In this document: positions 18,426 to 28,053 of the stretch, piece by piece
How the letters are laid out: each line of letters starts with the position of its first letter
Numbering within the stretch: position 1 is the stretch's first letter
NCBI GenBank assembly: GCA_947594835.1
Contig: CANQEH010000001.1
Span: 186,001-250,000, forward strand
From: an uncultured Acetatifactor sp.
Lineage (GTDB): Bacteria; Bacillota; Clostridia; Lachnospirales; Lachnospiraceae
DNA length: 64,000 nt
Direction of reading: 5' to 3'
Notes under the pieces: model-generated
The model's input: the letters and a program-made list of their open reading frames with translations, nothing else
Databases searched by the model: none
Told to the model about the DNA's origin: nothing
Position numbers and translations under genes: made by a program

Positions 18426-19169
18426 ATGGATTTGAGAATGTTTCCGAACAAAACTGTAAAACAAAGTTTGATCGATAATCGATACATTGGAAGAAAACCA
18501 ATTTATGAATTTTTAAAGAAAAATGCAGAACATATGAAAGGCGTTCTTCTTGATTATGGCGCTGGAACAATGCCATATAAGGATCTTTTTGCAAACGTTC
18601 ATAAATATATTGGCCTGGACTATGCTGTTACAGCGTCAAGCGCGGGATATTATAAAGAAGATATTCTTTATTATGATGGGAAAATAATCCCTTTAAACGA
18701 TGAGACTATAGACAGCGTATTGTGTAATCAAGTGTTAGAGCATGTTGATGATCTGGATTTATCATTAAGTGAAATATATAGAGTAATGAGGCCAGGGGGG
18801 GTATTGCTTTTGACATTGCCGGCAGCATATCCTCTTCATATGGTTCCGTATGATTTTAGGAGATTTACCTATTATGGTATCCAAAAGATGTTGGAAGAGT
18901 TGGGGTTTGCAGATATCAAAATTACAGGTTCAACATGTCCGAAAGACACAATTCGAAGGTTACGGTTATTTTGTGTACCGTGTCGGTTCCAAAAAATTTA
19001 TGCTTTTATAGTTAATATGTTATATCTTATAGAATGCAATGCTTTAAGTCGGAGGAGAAACTGGCTAAATTCTATTAGACGTATTTTGGGCAAACAACAA
19101 AAAGATTACGATGAAAATAATCTATTGTATCCATTGGATTATTTAGTAATATGCTATAAATGTAGATAA
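18426..19169 (+). CDS. Class I SAM-dependent methyltransferase
   Basis: A 247-aa methyltransferase of the Methyltransf_11 type. Motif I is LLDYGAGTMPYKDLF, and NQVLEHVDDLDLSLSEIYRV plus RPGGVLLLTLP form the later motifs. A Gly-Gly pair in RPGGV is encoded by a seven-G run (18795-18801), in frame. HMVPYDFRRFTYYGIQKMLE resembles methyltransferases in glycan loci that act on sugars or carrier lipids. The ATG has AAGGAAGGG about ten bases upstream. Target unknown. Confidence 0.82.
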   Translation: MDLRMFPNKTVKQSLIDNRYIGRKPIYEFLKKNAEHMKGVLLDYGAGTMPYKDLFANVHKYIGLDYAVTASSAGYYKEDILYYDGKIIPLNDETIDSVLCNQVLEHVDDLDLSLSEIYRVMRPGGVLLLTLPAAYPLHMVPYDFRRFTYYGIQKMLEELGFADIKITGSTCPKDTIRRLRLFCVPCRFQKIYAFIVNMLYLIECNALSRRRNWLNSIRRILGKQQKDYDENNLLYPLDYLVICYKCR

Positions 19170-19186
19170 TCAGTGAGGAATCAGGA

Positions 19187-19978
19187 ATGAAAAAAGGGAA
19201 AAAAGAAATATTGATAAAACAGCTACAAAGTATTGGGATATATGGTATTAAAAGTTTTGCCGCAATATGTCTAAAGAAACATTATAATCCTAAAGTCATA
19301 CGAGTTAAATCCAAGATGATAGGAACACAGTGGCTGTATTTAAGGACACACAGTTCGGACATTCGTTTGGCCAATTGTTTACTGGGAAAGGATTCGGAAT
19401 ACGCTTTTTTAAAAAAGATGCCAGAAATATTGAATGCGAAGGTCATAGTGGACGGGGGGGCAAATATCGGATTATTTTCCAGAATATGCAGAACGTTGAA
19501 TAAAGAGGCAAAGATTTATGCGATTGAAGCTGAAAAGGATAACTTTGCCATGTTAGAAAAGAATACGAAAAAAGCAAATGTTATTTGTTTAAAAAATGGG
19601 CTTTGGAATTCGAAAGCCAGGCTAAAAGTGCATCCCAGGCCTACTGAAAATGTGGGATTCTTTTGTGAAGAAGTTAAAAATGGAATGAACTATGATGTAG
19701 AGGCAATTTCTGTTGCTGATATTTTATCAGAATATAAAATAGAATTTATAGACGTCCTAAAAATAGATATTGAAGGCTCTGAATATTTTGTCTTTGACGA
19801 AACATCAGAAAATTGGATCGATAAGGTAGGCGTTTTTATAATTGAACTGCATGATTACTTAATAGAAGGAGTATCAGAAAGAGTTATCAACAGGTTACGA
19901 TCTTTTGGATTTGAATATATAATTAACGGAGAAAACTATATTTTCAAGAGGAACAGATGCAACTCTTTGATAGACTAA
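19187..19978 (+). CDS. FkbM family methyltransferase
   Basis: A 263-aa methyltransferase of the FkbM family. The SAM-binding motif VIVDGGANIGLFSRICR lies at about residues 85-101 (its Gly-Gly is encoded by seven Gs at 19454-19460), and the family's ...IEFIDVLKIDIEGSEYF motif follows. FkbM proteins O-methylate sugars or polyketides; in capsule loci a sugar hydroxyl is the likely target. The start ATG has AGGAATC upstream and lies 17 nt after the previous gene. A decayed acyltransferase follows directly. Confidence 0.86.
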   Translation: MKKGKKEILIKQLQSIGIYGIKSFAAICLKKHYNPKVIRVKSKMIGTQWLYLRTHSSDIRLANCLLGKDSEYAFLKKMPEILNAKVIVDGGANIGLFSRICRTLNKEAKIYAIEAEKDNFAMLEKNTKKANVICLKNGLWNSKARLKVHPRPTENVGFFCEEVKNGMNYDVEAISVADILSEYKIEFIDVLKIDIEGSEYFVFDETSENWIDKVGVFIIELHDYLIEGVSERVINRLRSFGFEYIINGENYIFKRNRCNSLID

Positions 19979-20231
19979 TTGTCAAGATAAGTCCAGAACC
20001 AATAGTTATTGGGAAAAATGTTATATAAATAATTATGTTTATCTTGATGCCGATAGAGGAAAGATAACGAGAGGAGATCATGATTGGATATGTAGTAGTG
20101 CGGTTATTTTATCAGGAGTGAAAATTACTGGACAGCACATAGTCGTAGGAGCAGTGGTTGCACATGATATTGCAGAAAACTAGGTGATAGTAGGGGGGAC
20201 CAGCGGAATTATAAAACGTATACCGCATTGA
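19979..20231 (+). pseudogene. Remnant of a hexapeptide-repeat acyltransferase
   Basis: Translation in pieces gives KISPEPIVIGKNVI then a stop, and in another frame NYVYLDADRGKITRGDHDW, then SAVILSGVKITGQHIVVGA and VVAHDIAEN, an in-frame TAG, then VIVGGTSGIIKRIPH before a final stop. This matches the end of a left-handed beta-helix acetyltransferase like the intact one at 16848, but with at least one frameshift, an internal stop and a missing N-terminus. No intact gene can be drawn here. Confidence 0.72.
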
Positions 20232-20270
20232 GTGGAATATCAAGATGGAAAAGGTGATATAGAAAAGCAT

Positions 20271-21230
20271 ATGGAGAAAGAATTAGTATCTATTGTGATC
20301 CCTGTATATAAAACTGAAAAATATGTTGAATTTACGATCAAGGATATTTGCAGACAAACATATAAGAATATACAGATTATTTTAGTTGATGATGGTTCAC
20401 CGGATTCTGCGGGAGAAATCTGTGACTCTTTTGCGAGAAGAGACCCCAGAATAGAAGTAGTACACACGGATAACAGAGGATTGTCTGCGGCTCGAAATTT
20501 GGGTGTCGATTTATCAAGAGGAGAGTATATTTATTTTTTAGATTCTGACGATCGGGTACATCCCGAAATTATAGAGCGATTGTATTTTAGTGCTCAAAAG
20601 TGGAACTGCGATATTGTGCAGGCGGGCACTTTTGCATTTGTAGATGATGCTATCTTGCCAAGAAGATTGAACAATTCTACTTATCATGTTTACTCAAACA
20701 TTGTGATGTGCGAAAATATGCTGCGGGGAACTGTTGCAGGGGCAACTGTAATTCAAAATAAACTTTACAGTGCTAGATTGTTTGATAAGAGTATGAGATT
20801 TCCAGAGGGGCGTATTCATGAGGATGTAGCGTTATCCTATAAATTGTTTTGGAAAGCTGAAAAAATTGCCGTTTTGGATGCGGAATTATTTTATTATAGA
20901 GCGTCACGTCAGGGAAGTATCATGCATTCCCCATATACCATAGCAAGGTTAGATGGCTTGACTGCGGCAGAAGAGCGATTCCGATTTTTTAAAAATCTTG
21001 GACAGGAAAAATTGTATGCACTTGCGCTGCTTAGCTGGTGCGATATGGCAAATAGTGCTATAAAGGCGCTGAAAAAATCTGAGATACAAAATAAAACATA
21101 TTATATTAAGAACATTCAAAAAGATTTGCTAAATTACTATAAAATATTATGTAAGCATCCAAAAGTGAAATTAAAATCTAAAGTAAGAGTAGGTGTAAAT
21201 ATATTTTGCGGTATGTTGGTTGGAACATAA
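20271..21230 (+). CDS. Glycosyltransferase family 2
   Basis: A 319-aa GT-A glycosyltransferase beginning MEKELVSIVIPVYKTEKYVE. It has LVDDGSPDSAGEICDSF, the DNRGLSAARNLGVDLSRGEY block and the DxD motif in YFLDSDDRVHP. ATG 20271 is preferred over the in-frame GTG at 20232, because the GTG lies directly after the pseudogene stop without a ribosome site and the family normally starts a few residues before SIVIPVY. Neither start has a strong ribosome site. It likely adds one sugar of the repeat unit. Confidence 0.86.
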   Translation: MEKELVSIVIPVYKTEKYVEFTIKDICRQTYKNIQIILVDDGSPDSAGEICDSFARRDPRIEVVHTDNRGLSAARNLGVDLSRGEYIYFLDSDDRVHPEIIERLYFSAQKWNCDIVQAGTFAFVDDAILPRRLNNSTYHVYSNIVMCENMLRGTVAGATVIQNKLYSARLFDKSMRFPEGRIHEDVALSYKLFWKAEKIAVLDAELFYYRASRQGSIMHSPYTIARLDGLTAAEERFRFFKNLGQEKLYALALLSWCDMANSAIKALKKSEIQNKTYYIKNIQKDLLNYYKILCKHPKVKLKSKVRVGVNIFCGMLVGT

Positions 21231-21276
21231 GCGATGTTATCATATGAGAATATGTAATTTTAAGATGGAGGCATAG

Positions 21277-22275
21277 ATGAAACAGATTAAGATTAAAGTG
21301 GTAGATCACTTACAATCAAAACGGTGGGAAATTATTCAAATCTTGAAAAAAAAATATGAGGTAGAAATCTCAGATTCACCGGAATTTTTATTTTATGGCC
21401 CTTATGGAAGTGGGAGGGAACACTATGGCTATCCTGATGCTATAAAAATATGTTTGTGTACAGAGGGGATTTTACCAGATTATAACGAATGCGATTATGG
21501 AATTGGTAGTTTTCCGCTGGAGGTAGCTGGAGGACGATATATGCAGGTGCCTTATACTGCGCCTAGTGATAAATTACGTTATAGAGAAGGAGCAGACAGA
21601 AGCCTCTTAAAAAGGAAATTCTGCAATTTTATTTATAGCAATCCTAATCAGGGTGAGGGAGCGATACTTCGAAAGAAATTTTGTCAGGAATTAATGAAAT
21701 ATAAACATGTGGATTGCCCGGGGTGGGTGTTGAACAATATGAAAAATGCAATTGTAGAGAGGAGTGCGTGTGGATGGAGAGAAGCAAAAATAGAATTTAT
21801 GAGAGATTATAAATTTACGATTAGTTTTGAAAATGTAAAACAAACTGGTATGACCAGTGAAAAATTGAGCGATCCTTTTTTAGCTCAATCAATTCCGATT
21901 TACTGGGGGGATCCAGAAGCAGAAAAAATCTATCGACCTGAAGCATATATTGATTGCACTTCATTGAAGACGATTCAGGAAATGGTGGAGCGAGTGATTG
22001 AAATTGATACAAATGAAGAATTGTATCTAAAAATGCTTTCTGAAAATGCAATACAGCCTGATTATGATTGGAATTGGGAGTCTTCACGTGACGAATTCAT
22101 ATATGATATTATTGAAAAGGGAACAAAACTTGAAAGAGATCCACTGGGATATGACAAGGGGATTCAGTCTGCTTTACTAATAAATGAGTTACAAAATTTG
22201 CCATGGTTTCGACTACACCAGGCAAGGAAAAAAATACAAGATCGAGTGGCGAGAAAGTTGGCATCAAAAAAATGA
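21277..22275 (+). CDS. Glycosyltransferase family 10 (alpha-1,3/4-fucosyltransferase-like)
   Basis: A 332-aa protein with the GT10 signature: CNFIYSNPNQGEGAILRKKF, then YKFTISFENVKQTGMTSEKL and the donor-site SIPIYWGDPEAEKIY. In characterised bacterial enzymes this motif binds GDP-fucose. No GDP-fucose biosynthesis gene is visible in the window, so the donor must come from elsewhere or differ. It ends with a four-base overlap (ATGA) with the following ABC exporter, indicating translational coupling. Confidence 0.88.
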   Translation: MKQIKIKVVDHLQSKRWEIIQILKKKYEVEISDSPEFLFYGPYGSGREHYGYPDAIKICLCTEGILPDYNECDYGIGSFPLEVAGGRYMQVPYTAPSDKLRYREGADRSLLKRKFCNFIYSNPNQGEGAILRKKFCQELMKYKHVDCPGWVLNNMKNAIVERSACGWREAKIEFMRDYKFTISFENVKQTGMTSEKLSDPFLAQSIPIYWGDPEAEKIYRPEAYIDCTSLKTIQEMVERVIEIDTNEELYLKMLSENAIQPDYDWNWESSRDEFIYDIIEKGTKLERDPLGYDKGIQSALLINELQNLPWFRLHQARKKIQDRVARKLASKK

Positions 22276-24023
22276 TAAAAAAATTAAACTATGTTCTTAC
22301 CCAAAGACAAAAAAAACAATTAGTAGGCCTGCTGGTTATGATTATGATAGGCTCTATCTTTGAATTATTAGGGGTATCGGCTATTTTACCTTTGTGTAAT
22401 GTAGTATTAAATCCAGAAATAATCAAGACGGATCCTACGTATTGTTTGTTGGCTGAATATTTTTGCTTAAATACCGTAAATCAGTTTGTTGTTTTTTTAG
22501 CCTTGTTTCTAGGGAGTATTTATATAGTCAAAAATGTTTATTTATTAATACTTTTTTCTGTGAAAGCAAAATTCACATATCAGTGTAAGAGACTGCTGTC
22601 AGGAAGAATGATGCAATGTTATTTAAAACAGAAATATTTGTTTCATGTAGAACATAATTGCGCAGAATTGCAGCGAAATGTTTCCGGTGACGTGGGATTG
22701 TTTTTTGATACATTAAATGCCGTTATGAATTTATTTGTTGAGAGTATTACTACAATCTTGATTACTGCATATTTACTGTATCTTGATCCCATTGTTACGG
22801 GTATTATCATAGGAATATTGGCCTTGGCATTTGGATTTTTTGCTGCAGTTTTTAAAAAGTATCAGATTCGTTTTGGGTTACGATCTAGACAGGCTACCGC
22901 ACAGGTAAATAAGTGGATTTTGCAGTCTTTTTCGGGAGTAAAGGAGATTAAAGTTTTAAATAGAGAAGAATTTTTCTTAAATGCATATGACAATGCTTAT
23001 GCAAATCACATCCACCAAAATATTCGGTATAATATTATTTCGGCTGTACCTGCATACTTTATGGAGACAGCTTGTATCTGCGGAATACTGTTTGCTATCA
23101 TATTTCGTATTTCAATAGGGACTGATGAAATCAGTAGTTTTATTACCTCTCTCAGCGCTTTGGCAATGGCGGCAATAAGGCTATTGCCTGCGTTTAACCG
23201 CATAACCAATTATTTTAGTTCAATTATGTTTAATAAGTCTGCTTTGGATAATATTTATGAGGACTTAAAGACAATAGAGGAAATGGAACGAAATAGTCAA
23301 GTGATTCGTTCGGAACAGAATCAGAGCATGAATTTCCAGAATAAGCTTGAAGTTACTAATTTGACATTTTGTTATCCCAAAACAGAAGACAAAATATTTG
23401 ATCAAGCAGAGTTGACGATTCATAAGAATGAGGCGGTGGCTATTATTGGGGAATCAGGAGCGGGGAAATCAACTTTGGCAGACCTTTTAATGGCGATTCT
23501 GGAGCCGGAAGAAGGAACTATATTTGTGGACGGAGTGGATATATTTAAAAATGTGGACAGTTGGCATCATACAATTGGCTATATTCCCCAGGTAATTTAT
23601 TTAATGGATGACACCATACGAGCCAATGTTCTGTTTGGACAAAAATGCAAGGATGAAAACGATTTATGGGAGGCAATTGAGAACGCTCAACTGACAGAGT
23701 TTATTAAAAGTTTGCCCAAGGGATTAGATACTAATGTTGGAGATCGAGGGGTGAGATTGTCAGGGGGACAGAGACAGAGGATTGGTATTGCCAGAGCATT
23801 ATACAATAGGCCAAGTGTCTTGATTCTGGATGAGGCGACTTCTGCCTTAGACAATGAAACGGAAGCCGCTGTAATGGACTCGATAGAGCATTTGCGTGGA
23901 AAGACTACCCTCATTATCATTGCCCATAGATTGAGTACGATAAAAAATTGCCATAAAATATATGAAGTGGGTAACGGAAAAATTGTACTGCGAGATAAGA
24001 AAGAGGTCTTATCCCGAACATGA
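22272..24023 (+). CDS. ABC exporter with fused TMD and NBD (second flippase candidate)
   Basis: A 583-aa half-transporter paralogous to the one at 4520. About six helices lie in the first 310 residues, then an NBD with Walker A GESGAGKST (393-401), signature LSGGQRQRIG, Walker B VLILDEATSALD and IAHRLST. The start at ATG 22272 overlaps the GT10 stop; the frame is open further upstream but lies inside GT10. The role is probably export of a lipid-linked glycan. Having two such exporters suggests either two glycans or fused loci. Confidence 0.88.
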   Translation: MIKKLNYVLTQRQKKQLVGLLVMIMIGSIFELLGVSAILPLCNVVLNPEIIKTDPTYCLLAEYFCLNTVNQFVVFLALFLGSIYIVKNVYLLILFSVKAKFTYQCKRLLSGRMMQCYLKQKYLFHVEHNCAELQRNVSGDVGLFFDTLNAVMNLFVESITTILITAYLLYLDPIVTGIIIGILALAFGFFAAVFKKYQIRFGLRSRQATAQVNKWILQSFSGVKEIKVLNREEFFLNAYDNAYANHIHQNIRYNIISAVPAYFMETACICGILFAIIFRISIGTDEISSFITSLSALAMAAIRLLPAFNRITNYFSSIMFNKSALDNIYEDLKTIEEMERNSQVIRSEQNQSMNFQNKLEVTNLTFCYPKTEDKIFDQAELTIHKNEAVAIIGESGAGKSTLADLLMAILEPEEGTIFVDGVDIFKNVDSWHHTIGYIPQVIYLMDDTIRANVLFGQKCKDENDLWEAIENAQLTEFIKSLPKGLDTNVGDRGVRLSGGQRQRIGIARALYNRPSVLILDEATSALDNETEAAVMDSIEHLRGKTTLIIIAHRLSTIKNCHKIYEVGNGKIVLRDKKEVLSRT

Positions 24024-24033
24024 GGTAGAGGAA

Positions 24034-25038
24034 ATGCAAGCTATGGGAAAGAGAAATGCATACATAGACTATTGCAAGGGGGTACTGGCTTTTTGTGTGG
24101 TCTTATGTCACATAATTGAATACTATTCTTTTGGGGTGTTTGAGTATACAAACAATATTATTTTCTCGTTCCTAAATGTTTTCTATATGCCGTGTTTTTT
24201 CCTCATTTCTGGTTATTTGTTTTATGAAAGTGTCAGAAAGTATAATTGCAAGGATGTCATAAAACGAAAATGTAGATTAATTGGTTATCCTCTAATAATA
24301 TGGGGGATTATAAAAACAATGACATGTCTGGCATTAGGAGAATTGAATTATAAGGAGATAAATTTAAACAGTGTATATAACTGTATTACAACAATTTGGT
24401 TCTTGAAAACTTTGCTCTTTATTTTTATAATTTCTGCTTTTATGTATGCGGCTCAAAATATTATTACAAAAATGGTAGTACTACTGCTATCCTGTATTGT
24501 TTTATTTTATAGTAAATTGGGCATTGGTTCGGTGCTAGCTATGGGAATTCCATTTGCGTGTGGATATGGTACTAAATTTTTAGAAAATAAAACGTTCTAT
24601 ATAAAACATAAAAAATATCTTATCCTGCTATGTGGCATACTATTTGCGGCTTCACTTTCCTTTGGCGGCAAAGACGCAAAATATATTTCTATAGAGCATT
24701 TGATTTCAAGAAGCGCGGATACATTATTGTTGATCAAAAGTGGTGTTTTAAGATGGATTGTGGCAATAACAGGTGCAGTTGTATTCTTGGTTGTTTGTAA
24801 ATGGATTTTCAAGAATTCTAGAGCAAATAAGGCAAAAGAACTATTTATTCAACTTGGGAAAAAATCTTTGGAATTATACCTTATTCAAATGATTTTGGTG
24901 GAGAAAGTATTTTTTAGAGTGTATCATAAAGTGTGTGTACTTGCAGGGGGAAAAAATCTGCTATGCGTCAATGAATATTTGTTTTCATTTTGCATTGCAC
25001 CCATCTTAGGGGGGGGTATTTTGCTACATAGCTTATAG
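24034..25038 (+). CDS. Acyltransferase 3 family membrane protein, 3' end frameshifted at a G8 tract
   Basis: A membrane-bound O-acyltransferase: KRNAYIDYCKGVLAFCVVLC with the conserved early His (LCHIIEYYS), about ten hydrophobic segments, and FLISGYLFYESVRKY. Start 24034 is chosen because GAGGT lies seven bases upstream; an in-frame ATG at 24043 is an alternative. As read, the protein is 334 aa and ends GGGILLHSL just after eight Gs (25009-25016). With seven Gs the frame continues to 25099 and ends CYIAYRGLVYI...LLFGK, a normal end for this family. The transferred group is usually acetyl. Confidence 0.82.
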   Translation: MQAMGKRNAYIDYCKGVLAFCVVLCHIIEYYSFGVFEYTNNIIFSFLNVFYMPCFFLISGYLFYESVRKYNCKDVIKRKCRLIGYPLIIWGIIKTMTCLALGELNYKEINLNSVYNCITTIWFLKTLLFIFIISAFMYAAQNIITKMVVLLLSCIVLFYSKLGIGSVLAMGIPFACGYGTKFLENKTFYIKHKKYLILLCGILFAASLSFGGKDAKYISIEHLISRSADTLLLIKSGVLRWIVAITGAVVFLVVCKWIFKNSRANKAKELFIQLGKKSLELYLIQMILVEKVFFRVYHKVCVLAGGKNLLCVNEYLFSFCIAPILGGGILLHSL

Positions 25039-25113
25039 AGGGCTTGTTTACATTGAGAGGAGTAATTCATTCGTGTATTCTTTACTGTTTGGGAAATAGG
25101 AAGGCTTTGTGAT

Positions 25114-26133
25114 ATGGGGTTAACGCTTAACGAAAAGTTGGAAATAAGAAGTTATGATAATGCAACGGTTTGTGGTATATCAGGAATTTTTGATGCAGCA
25201 GGTTGTTTTATCCCTTATACGTCAATGAGAAAATATGGGAAAAAAGAGTGGACAGTGCCAAGCAAAATGGAGTACCCTCCCATGAAATATGTTGATGATG
25301 AGGTGCTATATCTTGGTAGGTTGAGACAACACTATGGTCATTTTATTGTTGACTCAGTGGGACGATTTTGGGTTTTAACGCGTCCTGAATTTCAAAATAT
25401 GCCAATTGTTGTTTCGGCGCCGGGGGGCTGGTTACCAGAGTTTTTCTGGGAGTTTTTTGCTATGTCTGGTATTCCGAGAAATCGTGTCATGCTATTAAAT
25501 GATGAAACGATACGCTATAGGAAGATTTATATTCCACAGCTTTCCTATATCATGGGGGAATATATTTCGAATGAGTTTAAACAACCGTTTGAGACGGTGA
25601 TAGAATTTGTCAAGCAAAATAACAAATATCCAGTTTATCAAAAGATATATTTAAAAAAGTATACGGCGCATGATAAGCGCATTAAGGGAGAAGAAAAAAT
25701 TATAACATCATTTGAAAGAAACGGCTTTGCAATTTTGAATCCAGCAGAGCTTTCTTTCAAGGAGCAGATATGGTATTATAATCATTGTGATATTATGGTC
25801 TCTACTAATGGTACATTAGCTCATAACATTATATGGGCGAAAGATGGAACAGGACTTTTGATATTAGAGCGTTTTCCTGGTGGGAGAAACAATGAACATC
25901 AAAATTATATCAATTTAATTAAGCAAGCAAAAGTAGATTATGTGCCGATTTATGATATGTATTCTGATTATGGAAGGAGTTTTTGCAAATTTACCCCTGA
26001 ACTGCAGAAAATATTTTTAAAATATAATTGGCACTGGGAGAAAGATGATTTAAAAATAAACTATTTAAAATATAGTATTTATAGAATTAGAAAAACATTG
26101 TCCAAGTTAAAGAAAATTTGGAGAAAGGATTAA
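25114..26133 (+). CDS. Glycosyltransferase family 61
   Basis: A 339-aa protein of the GT61/DUF563 type. Characteristic stretches are EVLYLGRLRQHYGHFIVDSV near residue 70 and the C-terminal CDIMVSTNGTLAHNIIWAKD block with ILERFPGG. GT61 members transfer xylose, arabinose or other sugars; the bacterial specificities are largely unknown. A paralogue lies at 29009, and the two flank a decayed DUF1919 gene, a flavoprotein and an unknown protein. AGGAAGG lies about ten bases before the ATG. Confidence 0.82.
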   Translation: MGLTLNEKLEIRSYDNATVCGISGIFDAAGCFIPYTSMRKYGKKEWTVPSKMEYPPMKYVDDEVLYLGRLRQHYGHFIVDSVGRFWVLTRPEFQNMPIVVSAPGGWLPEFFWEFFAMSGIPRNRVMLLNDETIRYRKIYIPQLSYIMGEYISNEFKQPFETVIEFVKQNNKYPVYQKIYLKKYTAHDKRIKGEEKIITSFERNGFAILNPAELSFKEQIWYYNHCDIMVSTNGTLAHNIIWAKDGTGLLILERFPGGRNNEHQNYINLIKQAKVDYVPIYDMYSDYGRSFCKFTPELQKIFLKYNWHWEKDDLKINYLKYSIYRIRKTLSKLKKIWRKD

Positions 26134-26776
26134 ATGAGAAGTATTATACATTATTTTAATTGCTTGCAAAATATTGTTTATTGTTTAAAAAATGGGATAA
26201 GAGATAGTTCTTATAATAAAAAATGTAGAAAACGATTAACAAATAATGAATTTACGATTATTTGCAATAATTGTTAGGGGCTTTTATACCATCGCTATTA
26301 TATGAGATTTTTGCTTTTAACAATTAACTTATTTTTTGAACTTGCGGCTTTTGCATGATTTTGCGAGCATATTAAAGAATATTTAGAAGAATTTTATTAA
26401 TCCTGAAAAACTATCCAGTTGATCTGTTGAGACATAAGAAATTATCAGATGATAAATTGCTTTATATCAGAAAAAGAAGCTTCTGAAAAATGGATAGAAT
26501 GCAGTAAAAGAATAAATTATGATAATTTGTATATTATTGGATCAGATCATTGGATTGAAAAGGATGAAATATCGAGGATAAACGCAGTCCCAACAAAAGG
26601 TACTGTTATCTTTACTTCAAAACAATACGATGATATAGAACCCGCTTTTTCCCAAAAAATATTAGAATCAAGCAGATGTCGGAAAATTTGTAAATGATAT
26701 TGATTTAAAAACGGGAGTGCGCTACGTCGAGAAAGCATTCGACTTTGTTGAATTTTTTAACAAGAAAAAGGAGTAA
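26134..26776 (+). pseudogene. Decayed DUF1919-type gene
   Basis: From ATG 26134, directly after the GT61 stop, the frame reads MRSIIHYFNCL... to RLTNNEFTIICNNC followed by TAG where the family has Trp (NNCWGG). After a gap the match resumes at YPVDLLRHKKLSDDK, then in another frame EKEASEKWIECSKRINYDN LYIIGS, and again in another frame near the end as DVGKFVNDIDLKTGVRY up to TAA 26776. Several frameshifts, a stop and a missing middle mean it is broken. DUF1919 proteins are probable exopolysaccharide-locus transferases. An apparent 82-codon frame inside it is a fragment. Confidence 0.75.
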
Positions 26777-26782
26777 AGAAAG

Positions 26783-28018
26783 TTGCACAAATATAAATAT
26801 ATCATTCTGGGAGCAGGGCCAGCTGGCTTAACAATTGGAAATTGTCTGAAGCAAGAAGGAGAAAATGATTTCTTGATTTTAGAGTGTGAGGATGAGCCGG
26901 GAGGGTTGTGCCGTTCGACAGAAGTAGATAATGCCCCACTTGATATCGGAGGAGGACACTTTCTTGATATAAAGCGGCCTAAGGTGACAAAATTTTTATT
27001 TGGTTTTATGCCAGAGGATGAATGGAATCTATTTGACAGAGACAGTAGAATCCAAATTGGAAATCATCAGATTGGCCATCCAATGGAGGCAAATATTTGG
27101 CAATTATCATTGGAAGAACAAGTCCGATATTTGAAATCAATATCTGAAGCAGGATGCAATCGAGGAACAGAACCACCAAAAGAATTTATTAAATGGATTT
27201 ACTGGAAACTGGGAGACGCAATTGCTGAAGACTATATGATCCCCTATAATCAAAAAATGTTTGGAAATGAATTGGACAAGTTGGGAACATATTGGCTAGA
27301 GAAACTTCCCAATGTTAGTTTTGAAGAAACTTTGTTATCTTGCCTTTCAAAAAAAGCGTACGGAAAGCAACCTGGGCATGAACGGTTTTTTTATCCTAAG
27401 CAATATGGATATGGTGAAGTGTGGAAAAGGATGGGAAAGGCTTTAGGAGAACATATTAAGTATTCAACAAAAGCAAGTTCATTGGATTTTAATGGTATGG
27501 TAGTTTCAACGAGCGAAGGAAATGAGTATTGGGGAAAATATATTATTACGACAGTGCCATGGATGAGTTTTGACTCTTTTGTGGGTATGCCAAGAAAAAT
27601 TGAAGAGTCTATTAAGAGTTTAAAGCATACGTCTATTGAAATAAAATATTTTTCCCAAAATTTAGATACGAAAGCACATTGGATATATTACCCGAGTAAA
27701 GAACTTGATTTTCATCGTATACTTGTACGACATAATTTTTGCTTGGGAAGCAAAGGTGGCTGGACGGAAACTAATATTGACAGAGTATGCGATAGTGATC
27801 CTGATACGGGTTTTCGGTACACTAATAAATATGCATACCCACTTAATACAATTGAGAAGCCGTTTGTCATGAAACAATTATTAAATTGGGCAAAAACCAA
27901 AGGTGTGATAGGAGTGGGACGCTGGGGAGAACATCAGCACTATAATTCTGATGTGACAGTAGAATTGGCAATGGATATGGTAAAAAAACTTTTACATGAG
28001 GAAGCTCTTTGTTACTAA
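26783..28018 (+). CDS. FAD-dependent oxidoreductase, UDP-galactopyranose mutase/protoporphyrinogen oxidase-like
   Basis: A 411-aa flavoprotein. The dinucleotide-binding motif IILGAGPAGLTIGN and LECEDEPGGLCRS near the N-terminus, with PLDIGGGHFLD, are typical of UDP-galactopyranose-mutase-like and amine-oxidase-type proteins in glycan loci. In UGM the flavin catalyses UDP-Galp to UDP-Galf ring contraction; whether this distant relative does so is unclear. A TTG start is used: AAGGAG lies nine bases upstream and there is no alternative ATG before the Rossmann strand. The C-terminal VGRWGEHQHYNSD segment fits the FAD domain end. Confidence 0.78.
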   Translation: MHKYKYIILGAGPAGLTIGNCLKQEGENDFLILECEDEPGGLCRSTEVDNAPLDIGGGHFLDIKRPKVTKFLFGFMPEDEWNLFDRDSRIQIGNHQIGHPMEANIWQLSLEEQVRYLKSISEAGCNRGTEPPKEFIKWIYWKLGDAIAEDYMIPYNQKMFGNELDKLGTYWLEKLPNVSFEETLLSCLSKKAYGKQPGHERFFYPKQYGYGEVWKRMGKALGEHIKYSTKASSLDFNGMVVSTSEGNEYWGKYIITTVPWMSFDSFVGMPRKIEESIKSLKHTSIEIKYFSQNLDTKAHWIYYPSKELDFHRILVRHNFCLGSKGGWTETNIDRVCDSDPDTGFRYTNKYAYPLNTIEKPFVMKQLLNWAKTKGVIGVGRWGEHQHYNSDVTVELAMDMVKKLLHEEALCY

Positions 28019-28053
28019 TCAGAAAGAAAACAGAAGACTAAAGGAGAGTATAA

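Noticed and set aside
26449..26697. 82-codon frame as an independent small gene
   Set aside because: It is a fragment of the decayed DUF1919 gene, continuing family similarity on both sides in other frames.
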